Assembly: GCA_003666385.1 (NCBI GenBank)
Contig: QPIN01000042.1
Coordinates: forward strand, 1 to 38,201
Reading direction: 5' to 3'
Source: Methylococcales symbiont of Hymedesmia sp. n. MRB-2018
GTDB lineage: Bacteria > Pseudomonadota > Gammaproteobacteria > Methylococcales > Methylomonadaceae
Length of the DNA: 38,201 nt
Shown in pieces: positions 1-9,115 of this stretch. Position numbers and translations under genes: made by a program. The notes under the pieces are model-generated. The model saw only the letters and a list, made by a program, of their open reading frames with translations, did not search any database and had not been told where the DNA came from. Every line of letters starts with the position of its first letter. Within the stretch, counting starts at the first letter, position 1.

Positions 1-11
1 TTTCGATTATG

Positions 12-45
12 TTGTTAAAGAGCATAAGGAACACCAGCCCCTTAT
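12..45 (-). promoter_or_regulatory. rRNA leader boxB-like hairpin and boxA antiterminator
   Basis: On the minus strand positions 24-12 read TGCTCTTTAACAA, identical to the boxA antitermination site of rrn leaders that recruits the Nus factors. Immediately upstream, 45-24 can fold as ATAAGG/CCTTAT with a 10-nt loop, in the place where boxB precedes boxA in rrn operons. The 16S gene itself is not in the window. Confidence 0.8.
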
Positions 46-89
46 CCAGCTAAACAGCCATTGTTGCCACTGCTACGCTAAGTCCGACC

Positions 90-117
90 ATTATAAGGAT
101 TTTTTATTGACCGTCAA
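90..117 (-). promoter_or_regulatory. Strong sigma70 promoter of an rRNA operon
   Basis: Read on the minus strand there is TTGACG (112-117), a 16-nt spacer and a perfect TATAAT (90-95), followed by a GC-rich discriminator. An A-rich stretch lies just upstream of the -35, as in UP elements. It points away from tyrS and toward the boxA leader at 12-24, so it most likely drives a 16S-23S-5S operon beyond the left edge. The same tyrS/rRNA adjacency is known in Pseudomonas. Confidence 0.8.
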
Positions 118-200
118 TTGTTTATTTTACAATCAAGAAAATTCCTGCGCACAACAGCAATATCATCTTGTTTATTATTGCTTTGTGTGTGGGAAAATAT

Positions 201-1409
201 TTAAACTTTTAACGAAACTCTAGCAAATCTTCTTTTACCTACTTGATAAACATGGGTGGTATCTACCGCTATTATCAATTTAGGGTCAGAAATCTTTCCG
301 CCATCAATCTTAACAGCCCCCTGCTTAACCATCCTAAGCGCATCCGATGTGCTCTTGGTAAGACCTGCCTGTTTTAAAAGATTTGCTATTGCACAGCCCT
401 CACTATCAATATTCAGCTCAATCTCATCCATTTCATCTGGCATCGCTCCTCTTTGAAACCTGGCCTCAAAATTTTCCAAGGCTTTTGTAGCTGCTACAGT
501 ATTATGAAATCTTTCAATAATTTCTTGTGCTAAACGCACCTTATAATTCCTTGGATTTTCACCTTCATCACACGCCTGTCTCCATTCATTTATTTCAGTC
601 ATTGATCTAAAGCTAAGCAATTCAAAATATCGCCACATCAATTCATCTGATACTGACATGATTTTACCGAACATTTCATCCGCAGAATCCGCTATACCTA
701 TATAGTTATTAAGCGACTTGGACATTTTTTGCACACCATCTAGACCTTCAAGTATTGGCATAGTGATAACAACTTGGGGCTTTTGCCCATAAATTTCCTG
801 TAATTGACGCCCTACCAATAGGTTAAACTTTTGATCGCTTCCCCCCAATTCAATATCTGCTTTCATAACAACAGAATCATAACCTTGAATTAACGGGTAC
901 AAAAATTCATGAATAGAAATGGGTTGACTGCCTTTAAAGCGCTTATTAAAGTCATCACGCTCCAGCATTCTCGCCACAGTATGTTTCGCCGCCAATTGAA
1001 TCAAGTCTGCCGATGACATTTTATCCATCCAAGTAGAATTAAACACAATTTGCGTTTTACCAGGATCTAATATTTTAAAAACCTGCTGTTGATACGTCTT
1101 TGCGTTTTCTAATACGTCTTCTTTTGAAAGCGCCTTACGAGTAACATTTTTACCTGTGGGATCGCCAATCATACCGGTAAAATCGCCAATTAAGAATTGA
1201 ACCTGATGGCCTAAATCCTGAAACTGCTTTAGTTTGTTAATCAATACTGTGTGACCAAGATGTAAATCTGGAGCAGTAGGGTCAAACCCCGCCTTTATAA
1301 TAAGGGGCCTGTCTTCCTCAAGTTTTTTAATTAACTCAGACTCAAGTAAAACCTCATCGACTCCACGCTTAATCTGTTCCAGCATTTGTTCTTGCACAAT
1401 CAACTCCAT
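201..1409 (-). CDS. tyrS: Tyrosyl-tRNA synthetase
   Basis: This 402-aa protein charges tRNA-Tyr with tyrosine in the cytoplasm. The class I signatures are visible: HLGH at residues 50-53 (within [10 protein letters not shown]) and KMSKS at 228-232. The C-terminal 60 residues look like an S4-type RNA-binding domain. Length fits the roughly 400-aa form common in Pseudomonas-like gammaproteobacteria. The ATG start gives the expected N-terminus. It is transcribed divergently from the M23 peptidase and toward the rRNA promoter, with only about 80 nt between its stop and that promoter. No frameshift or missing catalytic motif is seen. Confidence 0.97.
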   Translation of the reverse strand: MELIVQEQMLEQIKRGVDEVLLESELIKKLEEDRPLIIKAGFDPTAPDLHLGHTVLINKLKQFQDLGHQVQFLIGDFTGMIGDPTGKNVTRKALSKEDVLENAKTYQQQVFKILDPGKTQIVFNSTWMDKMSSADLIQLAAKHTVARMLERDDFNKRFKGSQPISIHEFLYPLIQGYDSVVMKADIELGGSDQKFNLLVGRQLQEIYGQKPQVVITMPILEGLDGVQKMSKSLNNYIGIADSADEMFGKIMSVSDELMWRYFELLSFRSMTEINEWRQACDEGENPRNYKVRLAQEIIERFHNTVAATKALENFEARFQRGAMPDEMDEIELNIDSEGCAIANLLKQAGLTKSTSDALRMVKQGAVKIDGGKISDPKLIIAVDTTHVYQVGKRRFARVSLKV

Positions 1410-1477
1410 ATCAATATTTTATTTGGACTATTATAAATTCATTTAATAGAATCTTATGAAAAAATATTGCTTTAGTC

Positions 1478-1483
1478 TATAAT
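1478..1483 (+). promoter_or_regulatory. Possible -10 element for the M23 peptidase / anmK unit
   Basis: A perfect TATAAT lies about 58 nt ahead of the GTG start of the M23 peptidase in the divergent tyrS intergenic region. No convincing -35 hexamer is seen at 16-18 nt upstream, so this is a tentative call. Confidence 0.4.
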
Positions 1484-1540
1484 TCCCGTCTTAGGGCTTA
1501 CTTCTTCCGTCATTTTAAAATTTTTAGGCACAATTAATTC

Positions 1541-2878
1541 GTGGATAGCAATAGTTTTAGGTTTTTATTTTTAGGTATCGGTGTCATTCTTACGATTGCT
1601 GTAAGTTATGTCCTGAACTCCCCGAATCCCTCTGAGCAAGAGACCATCGTCAGTCAATTAGCGATACCTACCATTCAAGCAGGGGCCGCTGATTTATTAG
1701 TCAAAAACCCTAATATTGGTAAAACCATTGCGCCTATCCCAAAAAGAGCAGGATCTCAATACACTGAAAGCAGGACACTGACACACCATATTAAACAAGG
1801 CGAAAGTATATCTACTATTTTTTCATATCTTGACTTGAGTAAGCTTGATTTACATAAGGTCATTCACGCCAATGATTTGGGTAAGCAATTTGCTTCTATC
1901 TCTCCAGGTAAAACACTCTATGTAAGCACTAATTCCAGCGGTCAGCTACAACAATTAATTTATCATAAGAACTCCATTGATACCCTAAAAGCACAACGCT
2001 TGGCTGATCAATTTAATGTTGAACTGATTAGCAAACCCGTAAAAAAGACTATTGCCAGCACACGAGCCATTATCAACAGATCACTATTTCTTGATGGTCA
2101 GGATGCGGGATTGTCTGACAAGTTGATTATGCAATTGGCTAATATTTTTGCCTGGGATATTGATTTTGCCTTAAGTATTCGTAAAGGCGATGAGTTTACC
2201 GTTATCTATGAAAAAGTCTTTGTTGATAATAACGAAATAGACAAAAGTAAAATCCTTGCCGCTGAATTCATAAACCAGGGACGTACATATATAGCTGTCA
2301 GATTTGAACAAAAAGACGGTAGTGCTGAATATTTCACACCTGACGGCAAGAGTACGCATAAAACCTTTTTACGTACTCCGATTGAATTTGCACGTATTAG
2401 CTCTCGCTTCAATCTAAAAAGAAAACACCCCGTTTTAAATAGAATTCGCGCTCATAAGGGTGTTGACTATGCAGCTAAAACAGGCACACCAATTAAAACT
2501 ACGGGTAACGGAAAAATAACATTCCGTGGTCGTAAAGGTGGTTATGGTCGTGTTGTTATCGTCCAACACGGACAAAAGTACAGTTCTCTTTACGCACATA
2601 TGTCTAGTTTCAGGAAAGGTCAAAAAGTGGGTAGTACTGTCAAACAAGGACAGACTATTGGCTATGTTGGAAAATCTGGCCTAGCCACAGGCCCTCATTT
2701 ACATTACGAATTTCGAGTCAACGGTGTTCACAGAAATCCTCTGACCGTCAAACTACCTAAAGCAAAATCCATTAAAAAATCATTGCTGGCCAGCTTTAAA
2801 AAGCAAGCCCAACCACTTATTGCACGACTTAATCCCGCAAAAAAAGAAATGCTTGTTGTTTACTACAAAGCTGAATAA
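1541..2878 (+). CDS. M23 family peptidoglycan endopeptidase (MepM-like)
   Basis: This 445-aa envelope protein probably cleaves peptide cross-links in peptidoglycan during cell growth. An N-terminal hydrophobic anchor or signal spans about residues 8-25. A LysM/OapA-like region follows (around 80-130), then a C-terminal LytM/M23 domain. The zinc and catalytic residues are visible: H305 and D309 (HKGVD), H353 (LYAHM) and H386/H388 (GPHLHYEF), so the enzyme looks active rather than an EnvC/NlpD-type degenerate activator. The start is GTG at 1541, because the nearest upstream ATG (1456) is out of frame and runs into a stop. The downstream neighbour anmK, two bases away, belongs to the same envelope theme. 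Confidence 0.92.
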   Translation: MDSNSFRFLFLGIGVILTIAVSYVLNSPNPSEQETIVSQLAIPTIQAGAADLLVKNPNIGKTIAPIPKRAGSQYTESRTLTHHIKQGESISTIFSYLDLSKLDLHKVIHANDLGKQFASISPGKTLYVSTNSSGQLQQLIYHKNSIDTLKAQRLADQFNVELISKPVKKTIASTRAIINRSLFLDGQDAGLSDKLIMQLANIFAWDIDFALSIRKGDEFTVIYEKVFVDNNEIDKSKILAAEFINQGRTYIAVRFEQKDGSAEYFTPDGKSTHKTFLRTPIEFARISSRFNLKRKHPVLNRIRAHKGVDYAAKTGTPIKTTGNGKITFRGRKGGYGRVVIVQHGQKYSSLYAHMSSFRKGQKVGSTVKQGQTIGYVGKSGLATGPHLHYEFRVNGVHRNPLTVKLPKAKSIKKSLLASFKKQAQPLIARLNPAKKEMLVVYYKAE

Positions 2879-2879
2879 A

Positions 2880-4007
2880 GTGACTGAGCTATATATAGGC
2901 TTAATGTCTGGTACCAGTATTGATGGCATTGATGCCGCTCTGCTTAAGTTTGATAACAATACACTTGAGCTGCTTGGTTTTGAATACACCCCTTATTCAG
3001 CCACACTAAAAAAAACAATTCAGACTATCTCCCAAGCTAATACACCCATACTTTTAAGCAAATACGGTACTATTGACACTCAACTGGGTCAGCTTTTTGC
3101 CAATACCGTCGAGAAATTACTTAAAAAAACAAAGACCCTTTCATCGTCTATTACCGCTATAGGAAGTCATGGACAAACCGTTTATCACGCTGCTGACAGC
3201 ATACAGCCTTTTTCATTACAAATTGGCGATCCTAATATCATAGCTGAGCAAACTGGTATTACTACAGTTGCAGACTTCCGAAGACGCGATATTGCAGCTA
3301 AAGGACAAGGTGCTCCTCTAGTTCCTGCTTTTCATCAGGCTTATTTTTGCAAGCTATTTGATTTATCTAAACACGCATTAACGGTTGTTAATATTGGCGG
3401 CATTGCTAATATCAGCTATTTAACAAAAAGCCATACTCTCGGATTTGATACTGGCCCAGGTAATACTTTAATGGATTACTGGATAGAAAAGAACAATAAC
3501 AAGCATTACGATAACGCAGGTAACTGGGCAAAATCAGGTACAGTTAATGCTGAATTACTGAAACACTTAAAGGATGATCCTTATTTCAGCCAGAACCCAC
3601 CAAAAAGTACTGGTAAAGAATATTTCTCTAAAAACTGGTTAGAAGATAAATTATCTGCTTTTCTGACATGCAAGGCAGAAGATGTGCAAGCCAGTCTTTG
3701 TCAGTTTACCGCAGATACTGTTACAGAAGCTATTCAACAACATGCTCCTTTAACAGGTCACAGCTTAATTTGTGGTGGCGGTATACACAACGAAAATTTG
3801 ATTCAGTTAATAAAAAATAATCTGAATCACCCTGTTGAATCAACTGAAGAGTTTGGAATAAACCCCGATTATGTAGAGGCCATGGCGTTTGCCTGGCTTG
3901 CCAAACAAACTATCAATAACTTAGCGGGCAATTTGCCACAAGTTACCGGCGCTAAAAAATCTGTGGTTCTAGGCGGAATTTATCCTGGAAAGAAAGGAAT
4001 AAGGTAA
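2880..4007 (+). CDS. anmK: Anhydro-N-acetylmuramic acid kinase
   Basis: AnmK converts anhydroMurNAc to MurNAc-6-phosphate in cytoplasmic peptidoglycan recycling. The family signature GLMSGTSIDGIDA sits at the very N-terminus, with GSHGQT and DTGPGNTLMDYW further on. I place the start at GTG 2880, one base after the upstream stop. This gives 375 aa, close to the usual 365-375. An in-frame ATG at 2820 would add 20 unrelated residues and overlap the M23 gene. Coupling to the M23 gene follows the order known from Pseudomonas (tyrS, M23, anmK, erpA). Confidence 0.95.
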   Translation: MTELYIGLMSGTSIDGIDAALLKFDNNTLELLGFEYTPYSATLKKTIQTISQANTPILLSKYGTIDTQLGQLFANTVEKLLKKTKTLSSSITAIGSHGQTVYHAADSIQPFSLQIGDPNIIAEQTGITTVADFRRRDIAAKGQGAPLVPAFHQAYFCKLFDLSKHALTVVNIGGIANISYLTKSHTLGFDTGPGNTLMDYWIEKNNNKHYDNAGNWAKSGTVNAELLKHLKDDPYFSQNPPKSTGKEYFSKNWLEDKLSAFLTCKAEDVQASLCQFTADTVTEAIQQHAPLTGHSLICGGGIHNENLIQLIKNNLNHPVESTEEFGINPDYVEAMAFAWLAKQTINNLAGNLPQVTGAKKSVVLGGIYPGKKGIR

Positions 4008-4057
4008 TGCGCAATAAATAAACACCAAGTTACGTAGGATTTTTTTCATATTCAAGG

Positions 4058-4099
4058 TGCATAAATTAGCGTATAGCAAGCTAGGCAACAATTTATGCA
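4058..4099. repeat. Inverted repeat between convergent anmK and erpA
   Basis: TGCATAAATT (4058-4067) and AATTTATGCA (4090-4099) are perfect 10-bp inverted arms with a 22-nt loop. The site lies between two genes that converge, so it may serve as a terminator or RNA-processing hairpin, but no T-tract follows directly. Confidence 0.5.
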
Positions 4100-4164
4100 A
4101 CGCAGAAGATGGGAAAAAAGGCCAATAAAAATATTAAATTAATATGCTCGGGCTTAACAGTCAA

Positions 4165-4497
4165 CTAAACCGAAAACGAGGAGCCACAACCACAGGTGGT
4201 ACTTGCGTTAGGGTTTCTAATGACAAATTGGGCACCAGTTAAATCTTCTTTGTAATCAATCTCAGCACCGCCTAAATAACCGATACTCATAGAGTCTATT
4301 AAAACAGTCATACTGCCATTTTTAATTTGCGTATCATCTTCATTCACTTCTTCATCAAAAGTAAAACCATACTGAAAACCAGAACAACCACCGCCAGAAA
4401 TATAAACTCTCAATTTCAAATTATCATTTTCTTCTTCAGCAATTAATGTGCTGACTTTCTTGGCAGCACTATCGGTGAAAATAATGGGATTTGTCAT
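4165..4497 (-). CDS. erpA: Iron-sulfur cluster insertion protein ErpA
   Basis: This 110-aa A-type carrier passes [4Fe-4S] or [2Fe-2S] clusters to target enzymes such as those of isoprenoid synthesis and respiration. The three conserved cysteines are present: C38 (GGGCSGF) and C102/C104 (TCGCGSSF), at the spacing of the HesB/IscA/ErpA family. The [13 protein letters not shown] core and the position beside anmK favour ErpA over IscA, since no isc genes are nearby. It is monocistronic and convergent with anmK. Length and start are standard. Confidence 0.93.
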   Translation of the reverse strand: MTNPIIFTDSAAKKVSTLIAEEENDNLKLRVYISGGGCSGFQYGFTFDEEVNEDDTQIKNGSMTVLIDSMSIGYLGGAEIDYKEDLTGAQFVIRNPNASTTCGCGSSFSV

Positions 4498-4788
4498 GCA
4501 ATTATCTCAACAAGTAATAAAGTTTGGATTATGTCAAGACCTAGTATTTTAGTCAAGAATTTGCCCTATAAACAAATATCATCAAAGCCAAATGGGATCA
4601 AATATTGCTTTGAAAACGCTGTTAAACCGAAAAAAACATAATAACAAAACAATCTCAACAACAAATCCCTCTATCGCTATTAGCTATTGCACTCATTTTT
4701 ACCATTCATTGACAAGACACAGCAATTTGCCATTCAAATGGCTTTGGCTGGGGAATCACTCTAAGGGAGGTGGGTAGCTTTATTTTTT

Positions 4789-4945
4789 GTAACTACTCAG
4801 CTTACCCTCTATTTTGTCCAATAGCCGCGTTGAAAGTACGCATTTACACCTGTAAACTCCGCGCTTTCGCCTTGCTCTTGAACGCCTTGATCTTGAACAG
4901 AAGAGAGGGCAATCTAAGCAGTTACGGAGTACGCTGAGTAGTTAC
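4789..4945. repeat. MITE-like palindromic element, about 157 bp
   Basis: The element is bounded by perfect 13-bp inverted repeats, GTAACTACTCAGC (4789-4801) and GCTGAGTAGTTAC (4933-4945). CCCTCT (4805-4810) and AGAGGG further extend the pairing. The interior includes TTTACA-CC-TGTAAA. It has no coding capacity. It sits in the 544-nt gap between erpA and apeB, in which I see no other feature. It is probably a non-autonomous mobile or interspersed repeat of this genome. Confidence 0.65.
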
Positions 4946-5041
4946 TATTTTTTTATATTTAAAGAATTTCATTGCAATAAGATTAAGCGTGACTCTCAAG
5001 TGAAGGATACAAGGTTTTGTAATTATAGATTAATCACAAGA

Positions 5042-6343
5042 TTAAGATATGAAAAAACATTTTAGTACTTTAATCATAGAGTCATGATCAAGTACACCCG
5101 CACTTTCCCTAATACTGTGCATAGCCCACATAGGACTACCCACATCAACGGTTCTAATACCTAACTTTGCCGAGGTCATTGGTCCAATAGTACTGCCACA
5201 AGGAATATCTGTACGATGTGAATAGCTTTGATAAGGTACTTCTGCTTGTTCACAGCAATGAATAAACTGTGCTGCGGAAATACTTTCTGAACTATATCGT
5301 TGATTGGCATTCATTTTAATAACTGGGCCTTTGTTTACCTTGACTTTATGCTCTGGTTCATAAGCTGAGGGGAAGTTCGGCTGATAGGCATGTGCCATGT
5401 CTGCACTAATCATGAAACTTTGAGCTAAAGCTCGCTGGTAATCCTCGCTATTGATATTCAGCGATAAAGCGATACGCTGTAAAATATCGGGTAAGAAACT
5501 ACCATTTGCACCTTTAGTACTTTCACTACCTACTTCTTCATGATCAAAAAAAGCACAGAGTCGCGTATTATTATTTTGTAATACCGTATTGTCTAAAAAT
5601 GCCCGTAAGCCTGCATGACAAGAAGCCAAGTTATCCAGTTGGCTGTTAGCATAGAATTGTTGTTCATCTCCCCACAATACACCTGTTTGTGTATCATAAA
5701 CATTCAACTCCCAAGATAAAATCTGTTCTGCTTTAATCGCTGTTTGTTTTTCCAGACACTGCTTAAAATAATCTGGACAAAGCTGTTCTTCAATCAGTGT
5801 CGAAATAATTAACGGCAATTCATTTTGCTTATGTAGTTTTAAGCCTTTTTCATTCACCATTCTATTCATATGAATAGCTAGATTAGGCAAGCGTATTAAT
5901 GATTCTTCAAATCGAATCAATTGACTGGAAATTTTGCCTTCTGTTGTTTTATAGCTGATTCTACCCGCTATGCTTAAATCTCTGTCAGTAAAAGTTGCTA
6001 ATATAGGATCGCCATAAACCTCTACCCCCAACCTCAGCAATCCATTATTATTTATCAGCGGATTAGGTTTGATCTTTAATCCAGGTGAGTCGGTATGTGC
6101 ACCCAATATTTTATAGCCCGTTTCAACCAAGGGTTTAGTGCCTGCCACAAAAAAAATAATGGAAGAATCATCTCTAATCACATAATAACGAGTGCCTGGT
6201 TTTAATAACCATTTTTGTTTTTCATCCAAAGGCTTAAAATCAAATTGCAATAAGCTTTCTTCTATACTTTTGACCGCATGAAATGCACTGGGACTGTTAT
6301 CAATAAATTGTAATAAATCTTTAACTTGTTGCTGTGCTGTCAT
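5042..6343 (-). CDS. apeB: M18 family aspartyl aminopeptidase
   Basis: This 433-aa cytosolic zinc aminopeptidase removes N-terminal residues, usually acidic ones in this family. The co-catalytic metal-site motifs are all visible: [10 protein letters not shown] (H83, D85), [11 protein letters not shown] in the middle, [12 protein letters not shown], and the C-terminal [15 protein letters not shown]. Length fits the 425-435 aa of bacterial M18 enzymes. Its ATG overlaps the msrB stop by 4 nt (ATGA), so the two are translationally coupled with msrB first. Confidence 0.93.
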   Translation of the reverse strand: MTAQQQVKDLLQFIDNSPSAFHAVKSIEESLLQFDFKPLDEKQKWLLKPGTRYYVIRDDSSIIFFVAGTKPLVETGYKILGAHTDSPGLKIKPNPLINNNGLLRLGVEVYGDPILATFTDRDLSIAGRISYKTTEGKISSQLIRFEESLIRLPNLAIHMNRMVNEKGLKLHKQNELPLIISTLIEEQLCPDYFKQCLEKQTAIKAEQILSWELNVYDTQTGVLWGDEQQFYANSQLDNLASCHAGLRAFLDNTVLQNNNTRLCAFFDHEEVGSESTKGANGSFLPDILQRIALSLNINSEDYQRALAQSFMISADMAHAYQPNFPSAYEPEHKVKVNKGPVIKMNANQRYSSESISAAQFIHCCEQAEVPYQSYSHRTDIPCGSTIGPMTSAKLGIRTVDVGSPMWAMHSIRESAGVLDHDSMIKVLKCFFIS

Positions 6344-6735
6344 GACTTTTCTACTAATTGTAACGAGGCTGAATTAATACAGTAACGTAAGCCTGTGGGG
6401 TATGCCTCATATTCAAACACATGCCCTAAATGTGCATCACACGCCTGACAAGTGACTTCAACCCGTCTCATGCCATGACTTTCATCAACATGTTCAGTAA
6501 TATTGCCAGCCTCTATCACCGCCCAAAAGCTAGGCCAGCCAGATCCTGAATCAAATTTTTTCTCCGAATCAAATAAACGGTTGCCACAACAAACACAGTG
6601 ATAAACACCCCGTTTCTTAGATTCTGTATACTTCCCAGTAAAAGGTCTTTCTGTACCTTTTTTTCTACAAATATCAAACTGTTCTGGCGTTAGCTTTTCT
6701 TGCCATTGTTGCTCTGTGAGTCGATAACTTGTCAT
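6340..6735 (-). CDS. msrB: Peptide-methionine (R)-S-oxide reductase
   Basis: This 131-aa enzyme repairs the R-epimer of methionine sulfoxide in proteins. The zinc-binding pairs C47/C50 and C96/C99 are present. The catalytic cysteine is C119 in [11 protein letters not shown], and the SGSGWPSFW motif is intact. The form is a stand-alone MsrB, not fused to MsrA. There is no signal peptide, so it is cytoplasmic. It is the first gene of a two-gene unit with apeB, coupled through a 4-nt overlap, which suggests a joint role in handling damaged protein. Confidence 0.95.
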   Translation of the reverse strand: MTSYRLTEQQWQEKLTPEQFDICRKKGTERPFTGKYTESKKRGVYHCVCCGNRLFDSEKKFDSGSGWPSFWAVIEAGNITEHVDESHGMRRVEVTCQACDAHLGHVFEYEAYPTGLRYCINSASLQLVEKS

Positions 6736-6910
6736 TTACGTTCCTATTTATTCAGTGCTTAAAGCATATTTTACGCCCGACTTCTGCTACTGCATAGTCA
6801 TTGCTTGTCAGAGGTATCTTAGCTCCGCTTTTAGCAGGCACTTTATCAAGATGATTACTAATATAAACAATCGTTTAAAATTCTATAGTAAATAGAAAGG
6901 AGACGATGTT

Positions 6911-7021
6911 TTGCAAAGAAATTACCAACAAATAGGCCAATTGGAGCGAGATCAACTAGCGATCCATCGATCAAAAGGGTTATGTTACAATGGCAAATTC
7001 TATTGTTTCTTTAGAGAATAA
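6911..7021 (+). other. Short ORF before oadG: transposase relic or leader peptide
   Basis: A 36-codon ORF starts at TTG 6911, eight bases after an AGGAG, and stops two bases ahead of oadG. The encoded NYQQIGQLERDQLAIHRSKG resembles the N-terminal helix-turn-helix of some IS30-type transposases, then runs into unrelated residues, so a decayed insertion-sequence start is my first reading. A leader peptide for the oad operon is the alternative. An ATG at 6906 in another frame gives only nine codons. I have no database support for either idea. Confidence 0.3.
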
Positions 7022-7023
7022 AT

Positions 7024-7263
7024 ATGAATGAAATAATGAGTGCTGGGGTAGAACTGATGATCATTGGCATGGTCATTGTATTTGCCTTTCTAGCAATGCT
7101 AGTGGTGATGGTTAATATCATGACTTGGGTAGTACAACGCTTCTTTCCTGCACAACCCATAACCATTACCCCCATTGCATCTGCATCCACCAGCCATACA
7201 GATGCGAGTGTAATTGCAGCTATCACTGCTACGGTTCATCAATACCGTGACAAACACAAATAA
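7024..7263 (+). CDS. oadG: Oxaloacetate decarboxylase, gamma subunit
   Basis: This 79-aa single-pass membrane subunit assembles the Na+-pumping oxaloacetate decarboxylase by holding the alpha subunit to the membrane beta subunit. One long hydrophobic segment spans about residues 11-33, followed by a short hydrophilic tail as in other OadG proteins. Sequence identity in this family is low; the call rests on size, the membrane segment, and its place directly ahead of oadA and oadB. It starts at ATG 7024. Confidence 0.85.
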   Translation: MNEIMSAGVELMIIGMVIVFAFLAMLVVMVNIMTWVVQRFFPAQPITITPIASASTSHTDASVIAAITATVHQYRDKHK

Positions 7264-7324
7264 AACTACTCACAAAGTAAATACACTTAAAGTATTGACT
7301 CAGAAAAAGTCATAGGAGAAAATT

Positions 7325-9106
7325 GTGGCAGAAATAAACCAGCCTTTAGGAATAACAGAAGTCGTCTTACGAGATGCACATCAATCAATACTGGCAACCC
7401 GTTTACGTATTGAAGATATGTTACCTATTTGCCAGCAGCTTGATCAAATAGGCTATTGGTCTATTGAGTCTTGGGGCGGTGCTACCTTTGATGCCTGTAT
7501 CAGATATTTGGGGGAAGATCCATGGGAAAGATTGCGTTTGTTAAAAGCTGCTATGCCCAACACGCCTCAACAAATGCTATTTCGTGGTCAAAACATTTTA
7601 GGTTACCGTCATTATGCTGATGATGTAGTCGATAAATTTGTAGAGCGTTGTGTGGTGAATGGGATTGATGTTTTTCGCATTTTTGATGCCATGAATGATA
7701 TGCGCAATATCGAGCAAGCGGTTAAAGCTGTATTGGCAACAGATACCCACGCACAAGGCACAATCTCTTATACCACCAGTTCAGTTCACACTATTGATAA
7801 ATGGGTCATTCAAGGTAAGCAAATTGAAGACATGGGCGCTCATTCCATTTGTATTAAAGATATGGCAGGTTTATTAAAACCTTATGATGCATTTGAGTTA
7901 GTCACTAAACTAAAACAAGCCACCAGCATTCCTATCCACATGCAATGCCATGCCACCACAGGTTTAAGCGTCCCAACCATTATCAAAGCAGTTGAAGCAG
8001 GTATAGATAATGTCGATACTGCCATTTCATCATTAAGTATGACTTATGGCCACAGCCCCACTGAAACCATTATTGCCTGCTTTGAAAACCAGCCTCGTGA
8101 TACTGGTCTGGAGTTGGGAAAAATGGAAGAAATTGCCATTTACTTTAGAGCTATCAGAAAGAAATATGCACAATTTGAAGGTAGCCTAAAAGGTGTCGAT
8201 AGCCGCATTCTGACCTCACAAGTTCCTGGTGGCATGTTGACCAATATGGAAAACCAGCTTAAAGAACAAGGTGCATCGGATAAATTTGATGAGGTCTTAA
8301 AAGAAATTCCGCGCGTTCGTAAAGATCTGGGCTATATTCCTCTGGTCACACCAACTTCTCAAATTGTCGGCACACAAGCCGTGCTTAATGTGATTGCAGG
8401 GGAACGCTACAAGACTATCACCAAAGAAACAGCAGGCGTGCTAAAAGGCGAGTATGGTGCATCACCCGCTGAACTGAATAAAGACTTACAACAGCGCGTA
8501 CTAAAAGGTTCAGAGGCTATTAAATGTCGTCCTGCCGATCTTTTAAAACCTGAGATGCAAAAATTAATCGCTGATGTTGAAGAAAAGGCCAAGGCAGAAG
8601 GTGTAACTCTTGCCAAAAGCATAGAAGAAGATGCTTTAATTGATGGGCTTTTCGCACAAGTAGGCTGGAAATTTATTGTAAACCGTGACAACCCCGACGC
8701 ATTTGAAGCTGCACCAGATGCAGAAGCCTTTGCAACAAGCACCACTACCCCAGCAGTTACTCTCAACACAGATGCAGAATCTTACGCTGTTAATGTTGAT
8801 GGCAAAAGCTATCATGTTGTAGTCGGTTCAGGCGGCTCCAACATTAACGTGCAACAAGAAAATACAGCGCTAACTACAACACCAGTAGCCAGCAATGGTG
8901 AAATCATTGAATCACCTATGGCAGGTATTATTCTTAAAGTAAATGTGGCTACAGGATCTCCTATTGCTCAGGGTGATGTGGTTATTATTATGGAAGCGAT
9001 GAAAATGGAAACCGAAGTTCGCTCCAGAATATCAGGTACTGTCAGCACAGTTAATATTAAAGAAGGGGATGCCGTGGCAGTCGGTGAAACCTTAATCACT
9101 TTATAA
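7325..9106 (+). CDS. oadA: Oxaloacetate decarboxylase, alpha subunit (biotin carboxyltransferase)
   Basis: This 593-aa subunit transfers the carboxyl group of oxaloacetate to biotin, yielding pyruvate; decarboxylation by OadB then drives Na+ export. The N-terminal half is the HMGL-like carboxyltransferase TIM barrel (RDAHQS near residue 17, MQCHATTGLS). A conserved carboxylase domain follows, then a Pro/Ala/Thr-rich linker and a biotinyl domain with the modified lysine K560 in EAMKMET. It starts at GTG 7325 behind a good AGGAG. It lies between oadG and oadB, only 9 nt from the latter. Confidence 0.97.
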   Translation: MAEINQPLGITEVVLRDAHQSILATRLRIEDMLPICQQLDQIGYWSIESWGGATFDACIRYLGEDPWERLRLLKAAMPNTPQQMLFRGQNILGYRHYADDVVDKFVERCVVNGIDVFRIFDAMNDMRNIEQAVKAVLATDTHAQGTISYTTSSVHTIDKWVIQGKQIEDMGAHSICIKDMAGLLKPYDAFELVTKLKQATSIPIHMQCHATTGLSVPTIIKAVEAGIDNVDTAISSLSMTYGHSPTETIIACFENQPRDTGLELGKMEEIAIYFRAIRKKYAQFEGSLKGVDSRILTSQVPGGMLTNMENQLKEQGASDKFDEVLKEIPRVRKDLGYIPLVTPTSQIVGTQAVLNVIAGERYKTITKETAGVLKGEYGASPAELNKDLQQRVLKGSEAIKCRPADLLKPEMQKLIADVEEKAKAEGVTLAKSIEEDALIDGLFAQVGWKFIVNRDNPDAFEAAPDAEAFATSTTTPAVTLNTDAESYAVNVDGKSYHVVVGSGGSNINVQQENTALTTTPVASNGEIIESPMAGIILKVNVATGSPIAQGDVVIIMEAMKMETEVRSRISGTVSTVNIKEGDAVAVGETLITL

Positions 9107-9115
9107 TTAGCAACC

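Noticed and set aside
2820-2879. Upstream ATG start for anmK
   Set aside because: It adds 20 residues not found in the family and overlaps the M23 gene; GTG 2880 directly precedes the conserved ELYIGLMSGTS.
4592-4777. 61-codon plus-strand ORF between erpA and apeB
   Set aside because: No ribosome site, no recognisable family and low-complexity composition; it is probably a chance frame in AT-rich DNA.
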